Assembly: GCF_001182785.1 (NCBI RefSeq)
Contig: NZ_CP012099.1
Span: 612,501 to 676,500, forward strand
Reading direction: 5' to 3'
DNA from: Bacillus thuringiensis
GTDB taxonomy: Bacteria; Bacillota; Bacilli; Bacillales; Bacillaceae_G
Length of the DNA: 64,000 bases
A program made the translations under genes and the position numbers. The notes below the pieces were generated by a model. That model was not told the origin of the DNA, did not search any database, and was given only the letters and a program-made list of their open reading frames with translations. Positions 24,891 through 32,214 of the stretch are shown here, in pieces (the stretch's first letter is position 1; each line of letters starts with the position of its first letter).

Positions 24891-26594
24891 ATGCTAGAAC
24901 AGAGAGGTCATGCATTATATGACTCTTCATTGCGAGATTTAAAGTTAGCATTAGATGAGTCTTCAATTGTTGCAATTACAGATCGAAAAGGTCTTATTAC
25001 ATATGTAAATGATAAATTTTGTGAAATCTCTAAATATAAAAGAGAAGAATTAATTGGAAAAGATCACCGTATTTTAAATTCAGGACATCATCCGAAAACC
25101 TTTTTTCAAAACTTATGGAAACGTATTTTGAATGGGAAAGTATGGACAGGTGAGATTCGGAATCGAGCAAAAGATGGTACATATTATTGGGTCAAAACAA
25201 CAATTGTTCCATTTTTAAATGAAAAAGGAGAGCCATACCAGTTTATCGCAATTCGAAATGATATTAGTAGTAGAAAAGAAGCGGAACATAGATTGCGGCT
25301 AAGTGAAAGTCGTTATAGGGAACTTGCCTATCATGATGCTTTAACGAGTTTGCCTAACCGTTTACAATTAATAACGACCGTTAATAAATTGATTGCAGAT
25401 AAAAAAGAATTTGGTATGATTTACTTTGATTTGGACCGTTTTAAATTAGTAAATGATACGTTAGGTCATATGATAGGGGATTTACTTTTAAGCGAAGTTG
25501 CTTCACGGTTGCATTATGTACTAGGAGAGAAAGATGTTCTGGCTAGGCTAGGTGGCGACGAATTTGTGCTGTTAACAAAAAATCATAGACAAGATGATAT
25601 GAGGCAGTTAGCGACATCTGTGTTGTCATGTTTCCAGGCACCATTTATGCTTGAAGGCCATGAAGTATACATTTCAGCTAGTCTAGGACTTTGTTCTTAT
25701 CCACAAGACGGACAAGATGTGGAAACGTTATTGAAAAACTCTGACTTAGCTATGTATAGTGCAAAAGAACAGGGGAGAAATGCTGCATGTTTCTTTACAG
25801 ATGAGCTACGCGCGAAAATAAATCGCAGAATGAAAGTTGAGTTTGCTTTGCAAAAGGCAATTCGTGATGAAGAGTTAGATGTAGCATTGCAGCCTATTAT
25901 TGATTTGAAAACGAAGAGATATTCTGGTATAGAAGCTTTAGTACGATGTATGACAGAAGATGGACCTATTTCACCAAGCGAATTTATCCCCGTAGCTGAA
26001 GAGTCTGGACTTATTATAAAGCTAGGAGACTGGGTATTAGAAAAATCATGCCGATTGTTTAAAACATTGCCAAATTATCAAGAAGGACTAAAGTTATCTG
26101 TGAATTTATCTATACAACAATTAATGCAGAAACGTTTTATTTTGTCTGTACGTAGCATTTTAAAGAGAACTGGTTTTCCTCCGAACCGTTTAATATTAGA
26201 AATAACGGAAAGCATTGCAGTTCGCCATTTTGATTATATTATTGCTACATTACAAGAATTAAGAAATATGGGTGTTTTAATTGCTTTGGATGATTTCGGA
26301 ACTGGCTATTCTTCCTTATATTATTTAAAACAACTACCACTGGATATTGTGAAAATTGATCGTAATTTTATTCGTGAATTTCATTATGATCACGCACAGC
26401 CAGAACGAACGATTGTAAAATCTGTTATTGAAATTGCTCATAGTTTAAATTTAGCAGTAGTTGCTGAAGGGGTAGAAACAGTAGAACAAGAGAGTTTATT
26501 ACAATCAATGAGCTGTGATTATGTACAGGGATTTTATTATGCGAAACCTTTATCTGTAGGAGAGCTAAAAGAAAAGTTAATTACAGATTTTTAA
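24891..26594 (+). CDS. PAS-GGDEF-EAL protein (c-di-GMP turnover)
   Basis: A 567-aa cytoplasmic protein with no TM segment. PAS domain (about 15-135; [30 protein letters not shown]) with PAC motif; GGDEF domain (about 150-305) with an intact RLGGDEF active site; EAL domain (about 325-567) with intact EALVR, the NLSIQQ site, the [10 protein letters not shown] loop and AEGVE. Both catalytic motifs look competent, so it could make or degrade c-di-GMP; in such hybrids one activity usually dominates. The PAS domain may sense oxygen, redox or a small ligand. ATG 24891 is 8 bp from AAGGAG and preferred over ATG 24885. Its terminator is split by IS B. Confidence 0.9.
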   Translation: MLEQRGHALYDSSLRDLKLALDESSIVAITDRKGLITYVNDKFCEISKYKREELIGKDHRILNSGHHPKTFFQNLWKRILNGKVWTGEIRNRAKDGTYYWVKTTIVPFLNEKGEPYQFIAIRNDISSRKEAEHRLRLSESRYRELAYHDALTSLPNRLQLITTVNKLIADKKEFGMIYFDLDRFKLVNDTLGHMIGDLLLSEVASRLHYVLGEKDVLARLGGDEFVLLTKNHRQDDMRQLATSVLSCFQAPFMLEGHEVYISASLGLCSYPQDGQDVETLLKNSDLAMYSAKEQGRNAACFFTDELRAKINRRMKVEFALQKAIRDEELDVALQPIIDLKTKRYSGIEALVRCMTEDGPISPSEFIPVAEESGLIIKLGDWVLEKSCRLFKTLPNYQEGLKLSVNLSIQQLMQKRFILSVRSILKRTGFPPNRLILEITESIAVRHFDYIIATLQELRNMGVLIALDDFGTGYSSLYYLKQLPLDIVKIDRNFIREFHYDHAQPERTIVKSVIEIAHSLNLAVVAEGVETVEQESLLQSMSCDYVQGFYYAKPLSVGELKEKLITDF

Positions 26595-26598
26595 TAAA

Positions 26599-26608
26599 AA
26601 AGAGAAGC
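26599..26608. terminator. Left half of the split terminator of the GGDEF-EAL gene
   Basis: AAAGAGAAGC pairs perfectly (10 bp) with GCTTCTCTTT at 28063-28072. In the empty site the loop would be CAGCA. The T-runs on both strands show it served both convergent genes. Confidence 0.8.
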
Positions 26609-26617
26609 CAGCAGTGA

Positions 26618-26663
26618 ACTGCACCCCAATTGTTAGACACAGTCTAACAATTGGAGGTGCAGT
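26618..26663 (+). promoter_or_regulatory. Hairpin hiding the orfA Shine-Dalgarno at the IS B left end
   Basis: Arm 26618-26638 pairs with 26642-26663 (21 bp with one bulge) around ACA. The downstream arm contains GGAGG (26653-26657), the orfA ribosome site, and is followed by a TTTTT run. Transcripts entering from outside would form the hairpin, terminating or hiding the start. Confidence 0.75.
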
Positions 26664-26669
26664 TTTTCT

Positions 26670-27188
26670 ATGGCTAAATTTACAGCTGATGAAAAAATAC
26701 AAATCGTTCTACGTTATTTGAACGGAAATGAAAGTTATCGAGAACTGGGTAGATCGCTCGGTATAAGTGACACAATCATTTTGAATTGGGTAAACCAATA
26801 TAAACAGAATGGTCTGGAAGCTTTTCTAAAACGATGTACAAATTACACACAACAATTTAAACTAGACGTACTAAACTTTATGATTGAAAACGGTATGTCC
26901 TTATTTGAGACGGCAGCTATCTTTAATATTCCTGCCCCTTCAACGATTTCTGTTTGGAAAAAACAGCTCGAAACACAAGGAATTGATGCCCTTCAATCTA
27001 AGAAAAAGGGGCGTCCATCCATGAAAAAAGATTCAAATAAACAATTGAAACAACCTTTAGCTGAAGGATCAGTCGAAGCACTTGAAGCACGCATTAAACA
27101 GCTTGAGATGGAAAATGAGTACTTAAAAAAGTTAAATGCCTTAGTTCAAAACAAGGAAAAATCACAAAACAAGACAAAGCGCAAGTAG
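26670..27188 (+). CDS. IS3-family transposase OrfA (double HTH)
   Basis: A 172-aa protein with two helix-turn-helix units: ADEKIQIVLRYLNGNESYRELGRSLGISDTIILNWV, and QQFKLDVLNFMIENGMSLFETAAIFNIPAPSTISVWKKQ. A coiled-coil tail follows (LEARIKQLEMENEYLKKLNAL). This is the IS150-type OrfA layout. ATG 26670 lies 12 bp after GGAGG. The catalytic frame opens -1 relative to the end of this gene. Confidence 0.88.
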   Translation: MAKFTADEKIQIVLRYLNGNESYRELGRSLGISDTIILNWVNQYKQNGLEAFLKRCTNYTQQFKLDVLNFMIENGMSLFETAAIFNIPAPSTISVWKKQLETQGIDALQSKKKGRPSMKKDSNKQLKQPLAEGSVEALEARIKQLEMENEYLKKLNALVQNKEKSQNKTKRK

Positions 27189-27226
27189 TCTATGAATTAA
27201 GGCATAAATATTCGGTCAAGGCACTC

Positions 27227-28024
27227 GTGGAGCTAGCTACTATTCCTCGAAGCACGTATTATGATTTAGTAAAGAAAATGAATCGTCCAGATGTAGATGC
27301 CGATTTGAAAGCTGAGATTAAAGCGATTTATGAGGAAAATGAAGGTCGTTATGGTTACCGTCGCATTCGTGATGAATTAACGAATCGTGGCCAGAAAGTG
27401 AACCACAAGAAGGTTCAGCGCATTATGAAAGAGCTTGGGTTAAAGTGTGTTGTGCGTATGAAGAAATATAAATCCTATAAAGGAAAAGTCGGTAGAATTG
27501 CACCTAATATTTTAGAGCGTAATTTTCATACAGATGCACCGAATCAAAAGTGGATAACAGACATCACAGAGTTTAAATTGTTTGGAGAAAAACTGTATGT
27601 ATCACCTGTATTAGATTTGTATAATGGTGAAATTATTACCTATACAATTGGTTCTAGACCGACGTATTCGCTTGTTTCAGACATGTTAGAGAAAGCATTG
27701 GAACGTTTACCCGAAACCCACCAGCTACTGATGCATTCGGATCAAGGATGGCATTATCAAATGAGACAGTACGTCCGGACACTTGAATCAAGAGCTATCG
27801 TCCAGAGTATGTCTCGAAAAGGAAACTGTTACGACAACGCAGTAATAGAAAATTTCTTTGGGATTATGAAGTCGGAGTTCCTCTACATAAAAGAATTTGA
27901 AAATGTAGAGCACTTTAAAATAGAATTAGAAAAATATATAGATTATTATAATACGAAACGGATTAAGGCAAAATTAAAAATGAGCCCGGTACAATACCGG
28001 ACTCACTTTTATCAAGCTGCCTAA
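27227..28024 (+). CDS. IS3-family transposase OrfB (catalytic part)
   Basis: The visible GTG-started frame is 265 aa, but the same frame is open upstream to about 27150 and reads KITKQDKAQVVYELRHKYSV. So the natural product is probably an OrfAB fusion by -1 frameshifting in the GGAAAAATC area. The DDE core is intact: D in KWITDITEFKLFG, D in LLMHSDQGWHYQM, E in DNAVIENFFGIMKSE. The C-terminal region YNTKRIKAKLKMSPVQYR is typical of the IS150 group. Confidence 0.88.
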   Translation: MELATIPRSTYYDLVKKMNRPDVDADLKAEIKAIYEENEGRYGYRRIRDELTNRGQKVNHKKVQRIMKELGLKCVVRMKKYKSYKGKVGRIAPNILERNFHTDAPNQKWITDITEFKLFGEKLYVSPVLDLYNGEIITYTIGSRPTYSLVSDMLEKALERLPETHQLLMHSDQGWHYQMRQYVRTLESRAIVQSMSRKGNCYDNAVIENFFGIMKSEFLYIKEFENVEHFKIELEKYIDYYNTKRIKAKLKMSPVQYRTHFYQAA

Positions 28025-28062
28025 TGAAATAACCGTGTCTAACTTTTAGGGGTCACTTCACA

Positions 28063-28072
28063 GCTTCTCTTT
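28063..28072. terminator. Right half of the split terminator (GGDEF-EAL / permease)
   Basis: GCTTCTCTTT pairs with 26599-26608 in the uninterrupted locus. Its first base belongs to the target duplication CAG. Confidence 0.8.
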
Positions 28073-28074
28073 CT

Positions 28075-29472
28075 TTAATTCGTTTTTTGTGAGTCTTTCA
28101 TTAGTACGGGATAAAGAATAAGACCTAATACGAACAATCCAATTCCTAAGAAGAACGTTTTTAAATCAGCAGTTCCCGTTTTGATAACCCAAATTGAGTA
28201 TACAAATGCCAATGTAGTAATGATCCCGTCCTTTATTCGAGAACCAGGCATTATATCATACGTTTCTCCTGTAATAACCAGTTTGAATTGGTACAGAGTA
28301 GAAACAAGGTATGGAATTAAATAGGCTAATGTTGCTACGACGATAGCGAAACTATACGCTTCTGAAACAGTACCAGAAATCGTTGAAAATAAGAAGATTT
28401 GCGTCATTACATTTGTAATCAATAATGATTTTGAAGGACTACCTTTTTTATTTGTTTTCCCGAAAAACTTAGGGAAAAGTCCATTCTTTGCTGCCTGGTA
28501 AGGTACTTCTGAACTAACAACAATCCAGCCAACTGTAGATCCAAATAAAGATATAAGAGCGAGTAAAGCCATTATATATGCACCTTTATTTCCAATTGCT
28601 AAATTTAATGCGTCTACTAATGGTTTTTGAGACTCTTTTAAAGCATCTTGCGGAAGAGCTCCCATTGTAAGTAAAGTAATTGACATGTAAATAAGAAGAG
28701 CGATAATTAATCCGAAAATCGTAGCTTTTTTTACATCGCGCTGTGATTTTGCACGATTAGAAAGCATAACTGCTGATTCAATACCGATAAATGCCCAGAG
28801 GGTTGCAATAGCAGCTGAATTGATTTGTCCACCTAACGAGATGGATTGTCCAGCTTCATTCATAAAGGTTTGACCGTCTCCGAAATTAGAGGCATTGAAA
28901 ATGAATAATGTAATTACAATAAACATTGTAAATCCGATAATTTTTGCAATGGTAGCAAGTAGATTCATATTTCCAGCTCGATCAATATTTTGAGAAAGAA
29001 TATATTGAATTCCCCACAGCATAAGGCTACATATGAGGAAAGTTAACCCTTTTCCGAGTTCTAGTGAAAATCCGTTTATTGAAAAAAGAATTTGCTTACT
29101 TTGTAAAACTGGAAAGAACGTTGATAAATATCCAGCAAAGGAAATAATAACAGATGCTGTTGCAGCCCAGTTAGCAGCCCAATATCCCCATGCCATACTA
29201 TATCCTGCAACTTTACCAGCTTTTTTTGAAGGAAACATCGCTTGAGCATAGCTTTGTGGTCCAGCTTTTAATTCTGGTTTCCGAATCGCTAAATTTCCAA
29301 ATACAAGTGCAATCATAAATACGCCAAGGCCTGTAATACTCCATGCGAGTGTAGAACCCATTGGACCTGATACTTGTGCTAAATTTGCTGGAAGCATAAA
29401 TACGCCGCCGCCAACCATATTCCCGATAACAAATGCTGTTAAAACCCATAATCCCCATTTTTTCGTTTCCAT
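28075..29472 (-). CDS. APC-superfamily amino-acid permease/antiporter, probably histidine-related
   Basis: A 465-aa, about 12-TM transporter of the basic amino-acid/polyamine antiporter (APA) group. The N-terminal GNMVGGGVFMLPANLAQVSGPMGSTLAW (unwound TM1) and central WAFIGIESAVMLSNRAKSQRDVKKATIFG are family marks. Homologues include ArcD-type arginine/ornithine and histidine/histamine exchangers, so family alone does not fix the substrate. The leader upstream encodes a peptide with four consecutive His codons and an attenuator, arguing that expression responds to charged tRNA-His. Histidine or a histidine-derived amine is therefore the best guess. No decarboxylase gene is adjacent. Confidence 0.82.
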   Translation of the reverse strand: METKKWGLWVLTAFVIGNMVGGGVFMLPANLAQVSGPMGSTLAWSITGLGVFMIALVFGNLAIRKPELKAGPQSYAQAMFPSKKAGKVAGYSMAWGYWAANWAATASVIISFAGYLSTFFPVLQSKQILFSINGFSLELGKGLTFLICSLMLWGIQYILSQNIDRAGNMNLLATIAKIIGFTMFIVITLFIFNASNFGDGQTFMNEAGQSISLGGQINSAAIATLWAFIGIESAVMLSNRAKSQRDVKKATIFGLIIALLIYMSITLLTMGALPQDALKESQKPLVDALNLAIGNKGAYIMALLALISLFGSTVGWIVVSSEVPYQAAKNGLFPKFFGKTNKKGSPSKSLLITNVMTQIFLFSTISGTVSEAYSFAIVVATLAYLIPYLVSTLYQFKLVITGETYDIMPGSRIKDGIITTLAFVYSIWVIKTGTADLKTFFLGIGLFVLGLILYPVLMKDSQKTN

Positions 29473-29536
29473 TTTTGTTAACTCCTTTGTAGTAAGTTTT
29501 GCTTAAACATCATTTTTTACTAGCCTTTTTGACAAT

Positions 29537-29578
29537 AAAAAAAGAGCCATGTAGATAAAAAATACCTACATGGCTCTT
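29537..29578 (-). terminator. Attenuator terminator (segments D:E) of the permease leader
   Basis: On the minus strand a 13-bp perfect stem forms between about 29578-29566 (AAGAGCCATGTAG) and 29554-29542, followed by seven Ts. Its upstream arm also contains GTAGGTA (29569-29563), which can pair instead with TACCTAC at 29593-29587. Confidence 0.85.
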
Positions 29579-29647
29579 CGCCTGACGTAGGTACAACGGG
29601 AATAACCCTTGTACCTACGCGTAATTTTCCGCTAGGTTTCAAGGGTT
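29563..29647 (-). promoter_or_regulatory. Antiterminator region with alternative pairings A:B, B:C, C:D
   Basis: Minus-strand pairings read by eye. A:B pairs 29647-29640 (AACCCTTG) with 29611-29604 (8 bp), plus 29637-29633 with 29617-29613 (5 bp). B:C pairs 29619-29606 with 29600-29586 (14 bp, one bulged G). C:D pairs 29593-29587 with 29569-29563 (7 bp plus G-U extensions). A:B frees C to pair with D and destroy the terminator; B:C leaves D free to form it. Segment A starts in the leader-peptide stop codon, so ribosome position would select the fold. Confidence 0.75.
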
Positions 29648-29705
29648 AAGTATGATGATGATGTTTTTGTGCAAATGTAACTACAATTGTTGTATAAGTA
29701 AGCAT
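29646..29705 (-). CDS. Histidine leader peptide (19 aa, four consecutive His codons)
   Basis: ATG 29705 to TAA 29646 encodes MLTYTTIVVTFAQKHHHHT; the four CAT codons occupy 29663-29652. A GGGAG Shine-Dalgarno lies about 12 bp upstream of the ATG, and a -10-like TATACT at 29742-29747 further up. The stop codon overlaps the first segment of the alternative hairpins. A very short ORF with a run of one amino acid's codons just before an attenuator is the classic sign of ribosome-mediated attenuation. Its likely role is to sense histidyl-tRNA for the downstream permease. Confidence 0.8.
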   Translation of the reverse strand: MLTYTTIVVTFAQKHHHHT

Positions 29706-29741
29706 AGTTCTTTGCTCCCTCTCTCCTCTGATTTTGAAGTT

Positions 29742-29747
29742 AGTATA
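29742..29747 (-). promoter_or_regulatory. -10 element of the leader/permease transcript
   Basis: TATACT on the minus strand, about 37 bp upstream of the leader-peptide ATG. The -35 (TTCATT-like, short spacer) is poor, so the promoter call is moderate. Confidence 0.45.
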
Positions 29748-29921
29748 CTACATGTTTTTTTGAATGAAAAGAAAAATATAAAAATTTTTATAAAAATCCG
29801 TTTTAGAGATTAAAAATTCACCTGTATTTTTCCTATACTGGAAAATAAGTGAGAGATTGGCAGAAGAGTGTAGCATGGTATAATACATATAGAATTAGAA
29901 GGTGACAAGGGGCTAGTGTAG

Positions 29922-30632
29922 ATGATGAGTAAGTATGAACAAATTTATACAGAAATCAGTAAGTCTATTGATAATAAGCAATTAAAAGAAGGATGCAAAA
30001 TCCCATCAGAAACAGAATTAATGAAGCAGTATGAGGCAAGCCGAGGTACGGTAAGAAAAGCAGTAGATTTACTGCAAGAGCGTGGATATGTGCAAAAAAT
30101 TCATGGAAAAGGTGTTTTTGTTTTAAAGCGAAAAAACATTGAGTTTAATTTCGGTGGTATTGTAAGCTTTCAAGAAGAAAATGAACGTTTAGGGCGTCAT
30201 TGTATTACAGATGTCGTAGAAATGGAGAAAATCGAAGCGACGAAAGACGTAGCAAAGTTATTAAACGTGAAAGAAAAAACAGAAATTGACCATATTAAAC
30301 GTGTACGAAATATTGATGGAGAAAAAGTAATTTTAGATATAAATCATTTTGTATCTGAGTTTATTCCAGGGTTAACGAAAGAAATTGCAACGGCGTCAAT
30401 TTATAAATACATCGAGAAAGAATTAGGGCTACATATTAGCTATTCACAGAGGGTAATCGAAGTACAGCCATGTACAGAGGATGATCGAAAGTATTTAGAT
30501 TTAAATGGAACGGACTATGTTGTCGTTGTGAAAAACTTTACACATTTGTATGATGGAAGTCAATTTGAATATACAGAATCACGCCACCGTTTAGATATTT
30601 TTCACTTTTCGGATGTGGCACGTAGGAAGTAA
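29922..30632 (+). CDS. treR: Trehalose operon repressor (GntR family)
   Basis: A 236-aa regulator. The N-terminal GntR winged helix (YEQIYTEISKSIDNKQLKEGCKIPSETELMKQYEASRGTVRKAVDLLQERGYVQKIHGKGVFV) is followed by a UTRA effector domain (about 85-230) that in TreR binds trehalose-6-phosphate. It is encoded directly upstream of treP-treA, with two palindromic operators in between. In B. subtilis treR follows treA, so the order here differs. A second ATG lies one codon downstream of the chosen start. Confidence 0.9.
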   Translation: MMSKYEQIYTEISKSIDNKQLKEGCKIPSETELMKQYEASRGTVRKAVDLLQERGYVQKIHGKGVFVLKRKNIEFNFGGIVSFQEENERLGRHCITDVVEMEKIEATKDVAKLLNVKEKTEIDHIKRVRNIDGEKVILDINHFVSEFIPGLTKEIATASIYKYIEKELGLHISYSQRVIEVQPCTEDDRKYLDLNGTDYVVVVKNFTHLYDGSQFEYTESRHRLDIFHFSDVARRK

Positions 30633-30684
30633 AGGGGTGGAACAAAATATTGTTTCATCTCTTTTTTTATAAAAAAAAACACGA

Positions 30685-30700
30685 ACTCGTATATACGAGT
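30685..30700. promoter_or_regulatory. TreR-like operator 1
   Basis: ACTCGTATATACGAGT is a perfect 16-bp palindrome directly upstream of the treP -35. It shares its right half with operator 2, 24 bp away. Confidence 0.75.
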
Positions 30701-30701
30701 G

Positions 30702-30730
30702 TTGACTAACTTATATATACGAGTTAATAT
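30702..30730 (+). promoter_or_regulatory. treP promoter with TreR-like operator 2 in the spacer
   Basis: TTGACT (30702-30707), a 17-bp spacer, TAATAT (30725-30730). Operator 2, ACTTATATATACGAGT (30709-30724), fills the spacer, so a bound repressor would exclude RNA polymerase. Confidence 0.78.
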
Positions 30731-30735
30731 GTAAT

Positions 30736-30749
30736 TGTAAACGGTATCA
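30736..30749 (+). promoter_or_regulatory. cre (CcpA) site in the tre leader
   Basis: TGTAAACGGTATCA matches TGWAARCGYTWNCW at 13 of 14. It sits at about the transcription start, a repressing position for CcpA. Confidence 0.7.
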
Positions 30750-30773
30750 AAAAAAGAAAAGAGGGACGGGAAT

Positions 30774-32201
30774 ATGGGGAAAGACTATCGTAAAACAGCA
30801 GAGGAAGTGTTGCAGTATATTGGTGGGAAAGACAATATTGAACAAGCAGCACATTGTGTGACGAGGCTCCGTATCGCTTTAAAAGATGAAAGTAAAATAG
30901 ATAATGATAAATTGCAGTCTGTTTCATTAGTGAAAGGAGCGTTTCATAACGCTGGGATATTTCAAATTGTAATTGGTCCAGGGGATGTAGATCGTGTTTA
31001 CGCTGAATTGATAACGCTTGCAGGTATGGAAGAATCGACTGTAGCTGACGTAAAAGATTCTGGAAATCAGAAGTTAAATCCAGCTCAAAAGTTTGTGAAA
31101 ATATTTTCGGATGTATTTATGCCTATATTACCAGCGATCGTAACAGCTGGTTTACTAATGGGTATTAACAATCTATTAGGCGCAAAGGACTTATTTTTTG
31201 ATGGGAAAAATTTATTAGATGTTTATCCGAACTTAGGTGGGCTTTGGGATTTAATTAATATGATGGCCAATACAGCATTCGTATTCTTACCGGCACTTGT
31301 AGGGTGGTCAGCAACGAAGCGTTTTGGTGGTAGTCCAATACTAGGGATTGTTATGGGATTAATGCTTGTGCATCCGGCCTTATTAAACGCTTGGGACTAT
31401 GGAAAAGCAGCGACTGGTTTAGAGGGTCAAAAGATTGAGTACTTCAATATTTTAGGACTGTTCCAAATTGAGAAGGTAGGATATCAAGGACAAATTTTAC
31501 CTGTTTTAGTAGCTGCATTTGTGTTAAGTAAAGTAGAAATCTTTTTAAAGAAACATGTACCAAATGCAATTCAATTATTAGTTGTACCAATTACAACAAT
31601 CGTTGTGACAGGTGTGTTAGCATTAGGAATTATCGGTCCGGTTACACGTCATATCGGAGATTTATTAACAGTAGGATTAGTAGGTGTATATGAAACAGTA
31701 CCAGTAGTTGGAGCAGTATTATTTGGAGCATTATATGCACCGCTCGTAATTACCGGTATGCATCATATGTTTATTGCAATTGATTTACAATTAATTGCAC
31801 AACATGGTGGTACATTTATTTGGCCGATGATCGCTCTTTCTAACATTGCGCAAGGTAGTGCGGCACTTGCGATGTTCTGGATTTCTAAAAATCAAAATGA
31901 TAAAAGTATGGCATCGACATCAGCCATTTCAGCATACTTCGGTATTACAGAACCAGCGATGTTTGGTGTGAATTTACGAAATAAGTTCCCGTTTTATGCA
32001 GCGATTATAGGGTCTGCTGTGGCAGCGATATTCATTACATTAAATGGTGTATTAGCACCTGCTATCGGAATTGGCGGATTGCCAGCATTTATTTCTATCA
32101 TTCCGAAATCGATTCCAATTTTTATTGTAGGAATGATTATTGCAGTTGTAATCCCATTTACTTTAACATGGTTATTTGCAAAAAGAGTCAAACAGAAGTA
32201 G
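30774..32201 (+). CDS. treP: PTS trehalose transporter, EIIBC
   Basis: A 475-aa membrane protein phosphorylating trehalose during import. The EIIB domain (about 1-85) has its phospho-cysteine in QAAHCVTRLRIAL (about residue 28). The EIIC domain (about 105-470) has around 10 TM segments and the GITEPAMFGVN signature near the end. There is no EIIA domain; family members of this length use a glucose-type EIIA encoded elsewhere. ATG follows GAGGGACGGG. First gene of the treP-treA unit; treA starts 13 bp after the stop. Confidence 0.93.
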   Translation: MGKDYRKTAEEVLQYIGGKDNIEQAAHCVTRLRIALKDESKIDNDKLQSVSLVKGAFHNAGIFQIVIGPGDVDRVYAELITLAGMEESTVADVKDSGNQKLNPAQKFVKIFSDVFMPILPAIVTAGLLMGINNLLGAKDLFFDGKNLLDVYPNLGGLWDLINMMANTAFVFLPALVGWSATKRFGGSPILGIVMGLMLVHPALLNAWDYGKAATGLEGQKIEYFNILGLFQIEKVGYQGQILPVLVAAFVLSKVEIFLKKHVPNAIQLLVVPITTIVVTGVLALGIIGPVTRHIGDLLTVGLVGVYETVPVVGAVLFGALYAPLVITGMHHMFIAIDLQLIAQHGGTFIWPMIALSNIAQGSAALAMFWISKNQNDKSMASTSAISAYFGITEPAMFGVNLRNKFPFYAAIIGSAVAAIFITLNGVLAPAIGIGGLPAFISIIPKSIPIFIVGMIIAVVIPFTLTWLFAKRVKQK

Positions 32202-32214
32202 GAGGAAGTTAAAC

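Larger units (their letters stand above)
26615..28060 (+). mobile_element. IS3-family insertion sequence B (IS150-like), 1446 bp, complete
   Basis: The left end TGAACTGCACCCC (26615 on) and the inverted right end TGAAGTGACCCC (28060 backwards) are imperfect inverted repeats that continue to a shared GTTAGACAC. The target duplication is CAG at 26612-26614 and 28061-28063. orfA and orfB lie in -1-related frames. It is a different element from IS A, with distinct transposases and ends. It sits at the loop/stem junction of a bidirectional terminator. Confidence 0.92.

Noticed and set aside
29473..29760. T-box riboswitch in front of the permease
   Set aside because: I looked for a T-box sequence and specifier loop and found none; the leader peptide with His run and alternative hairpins explains the region better.
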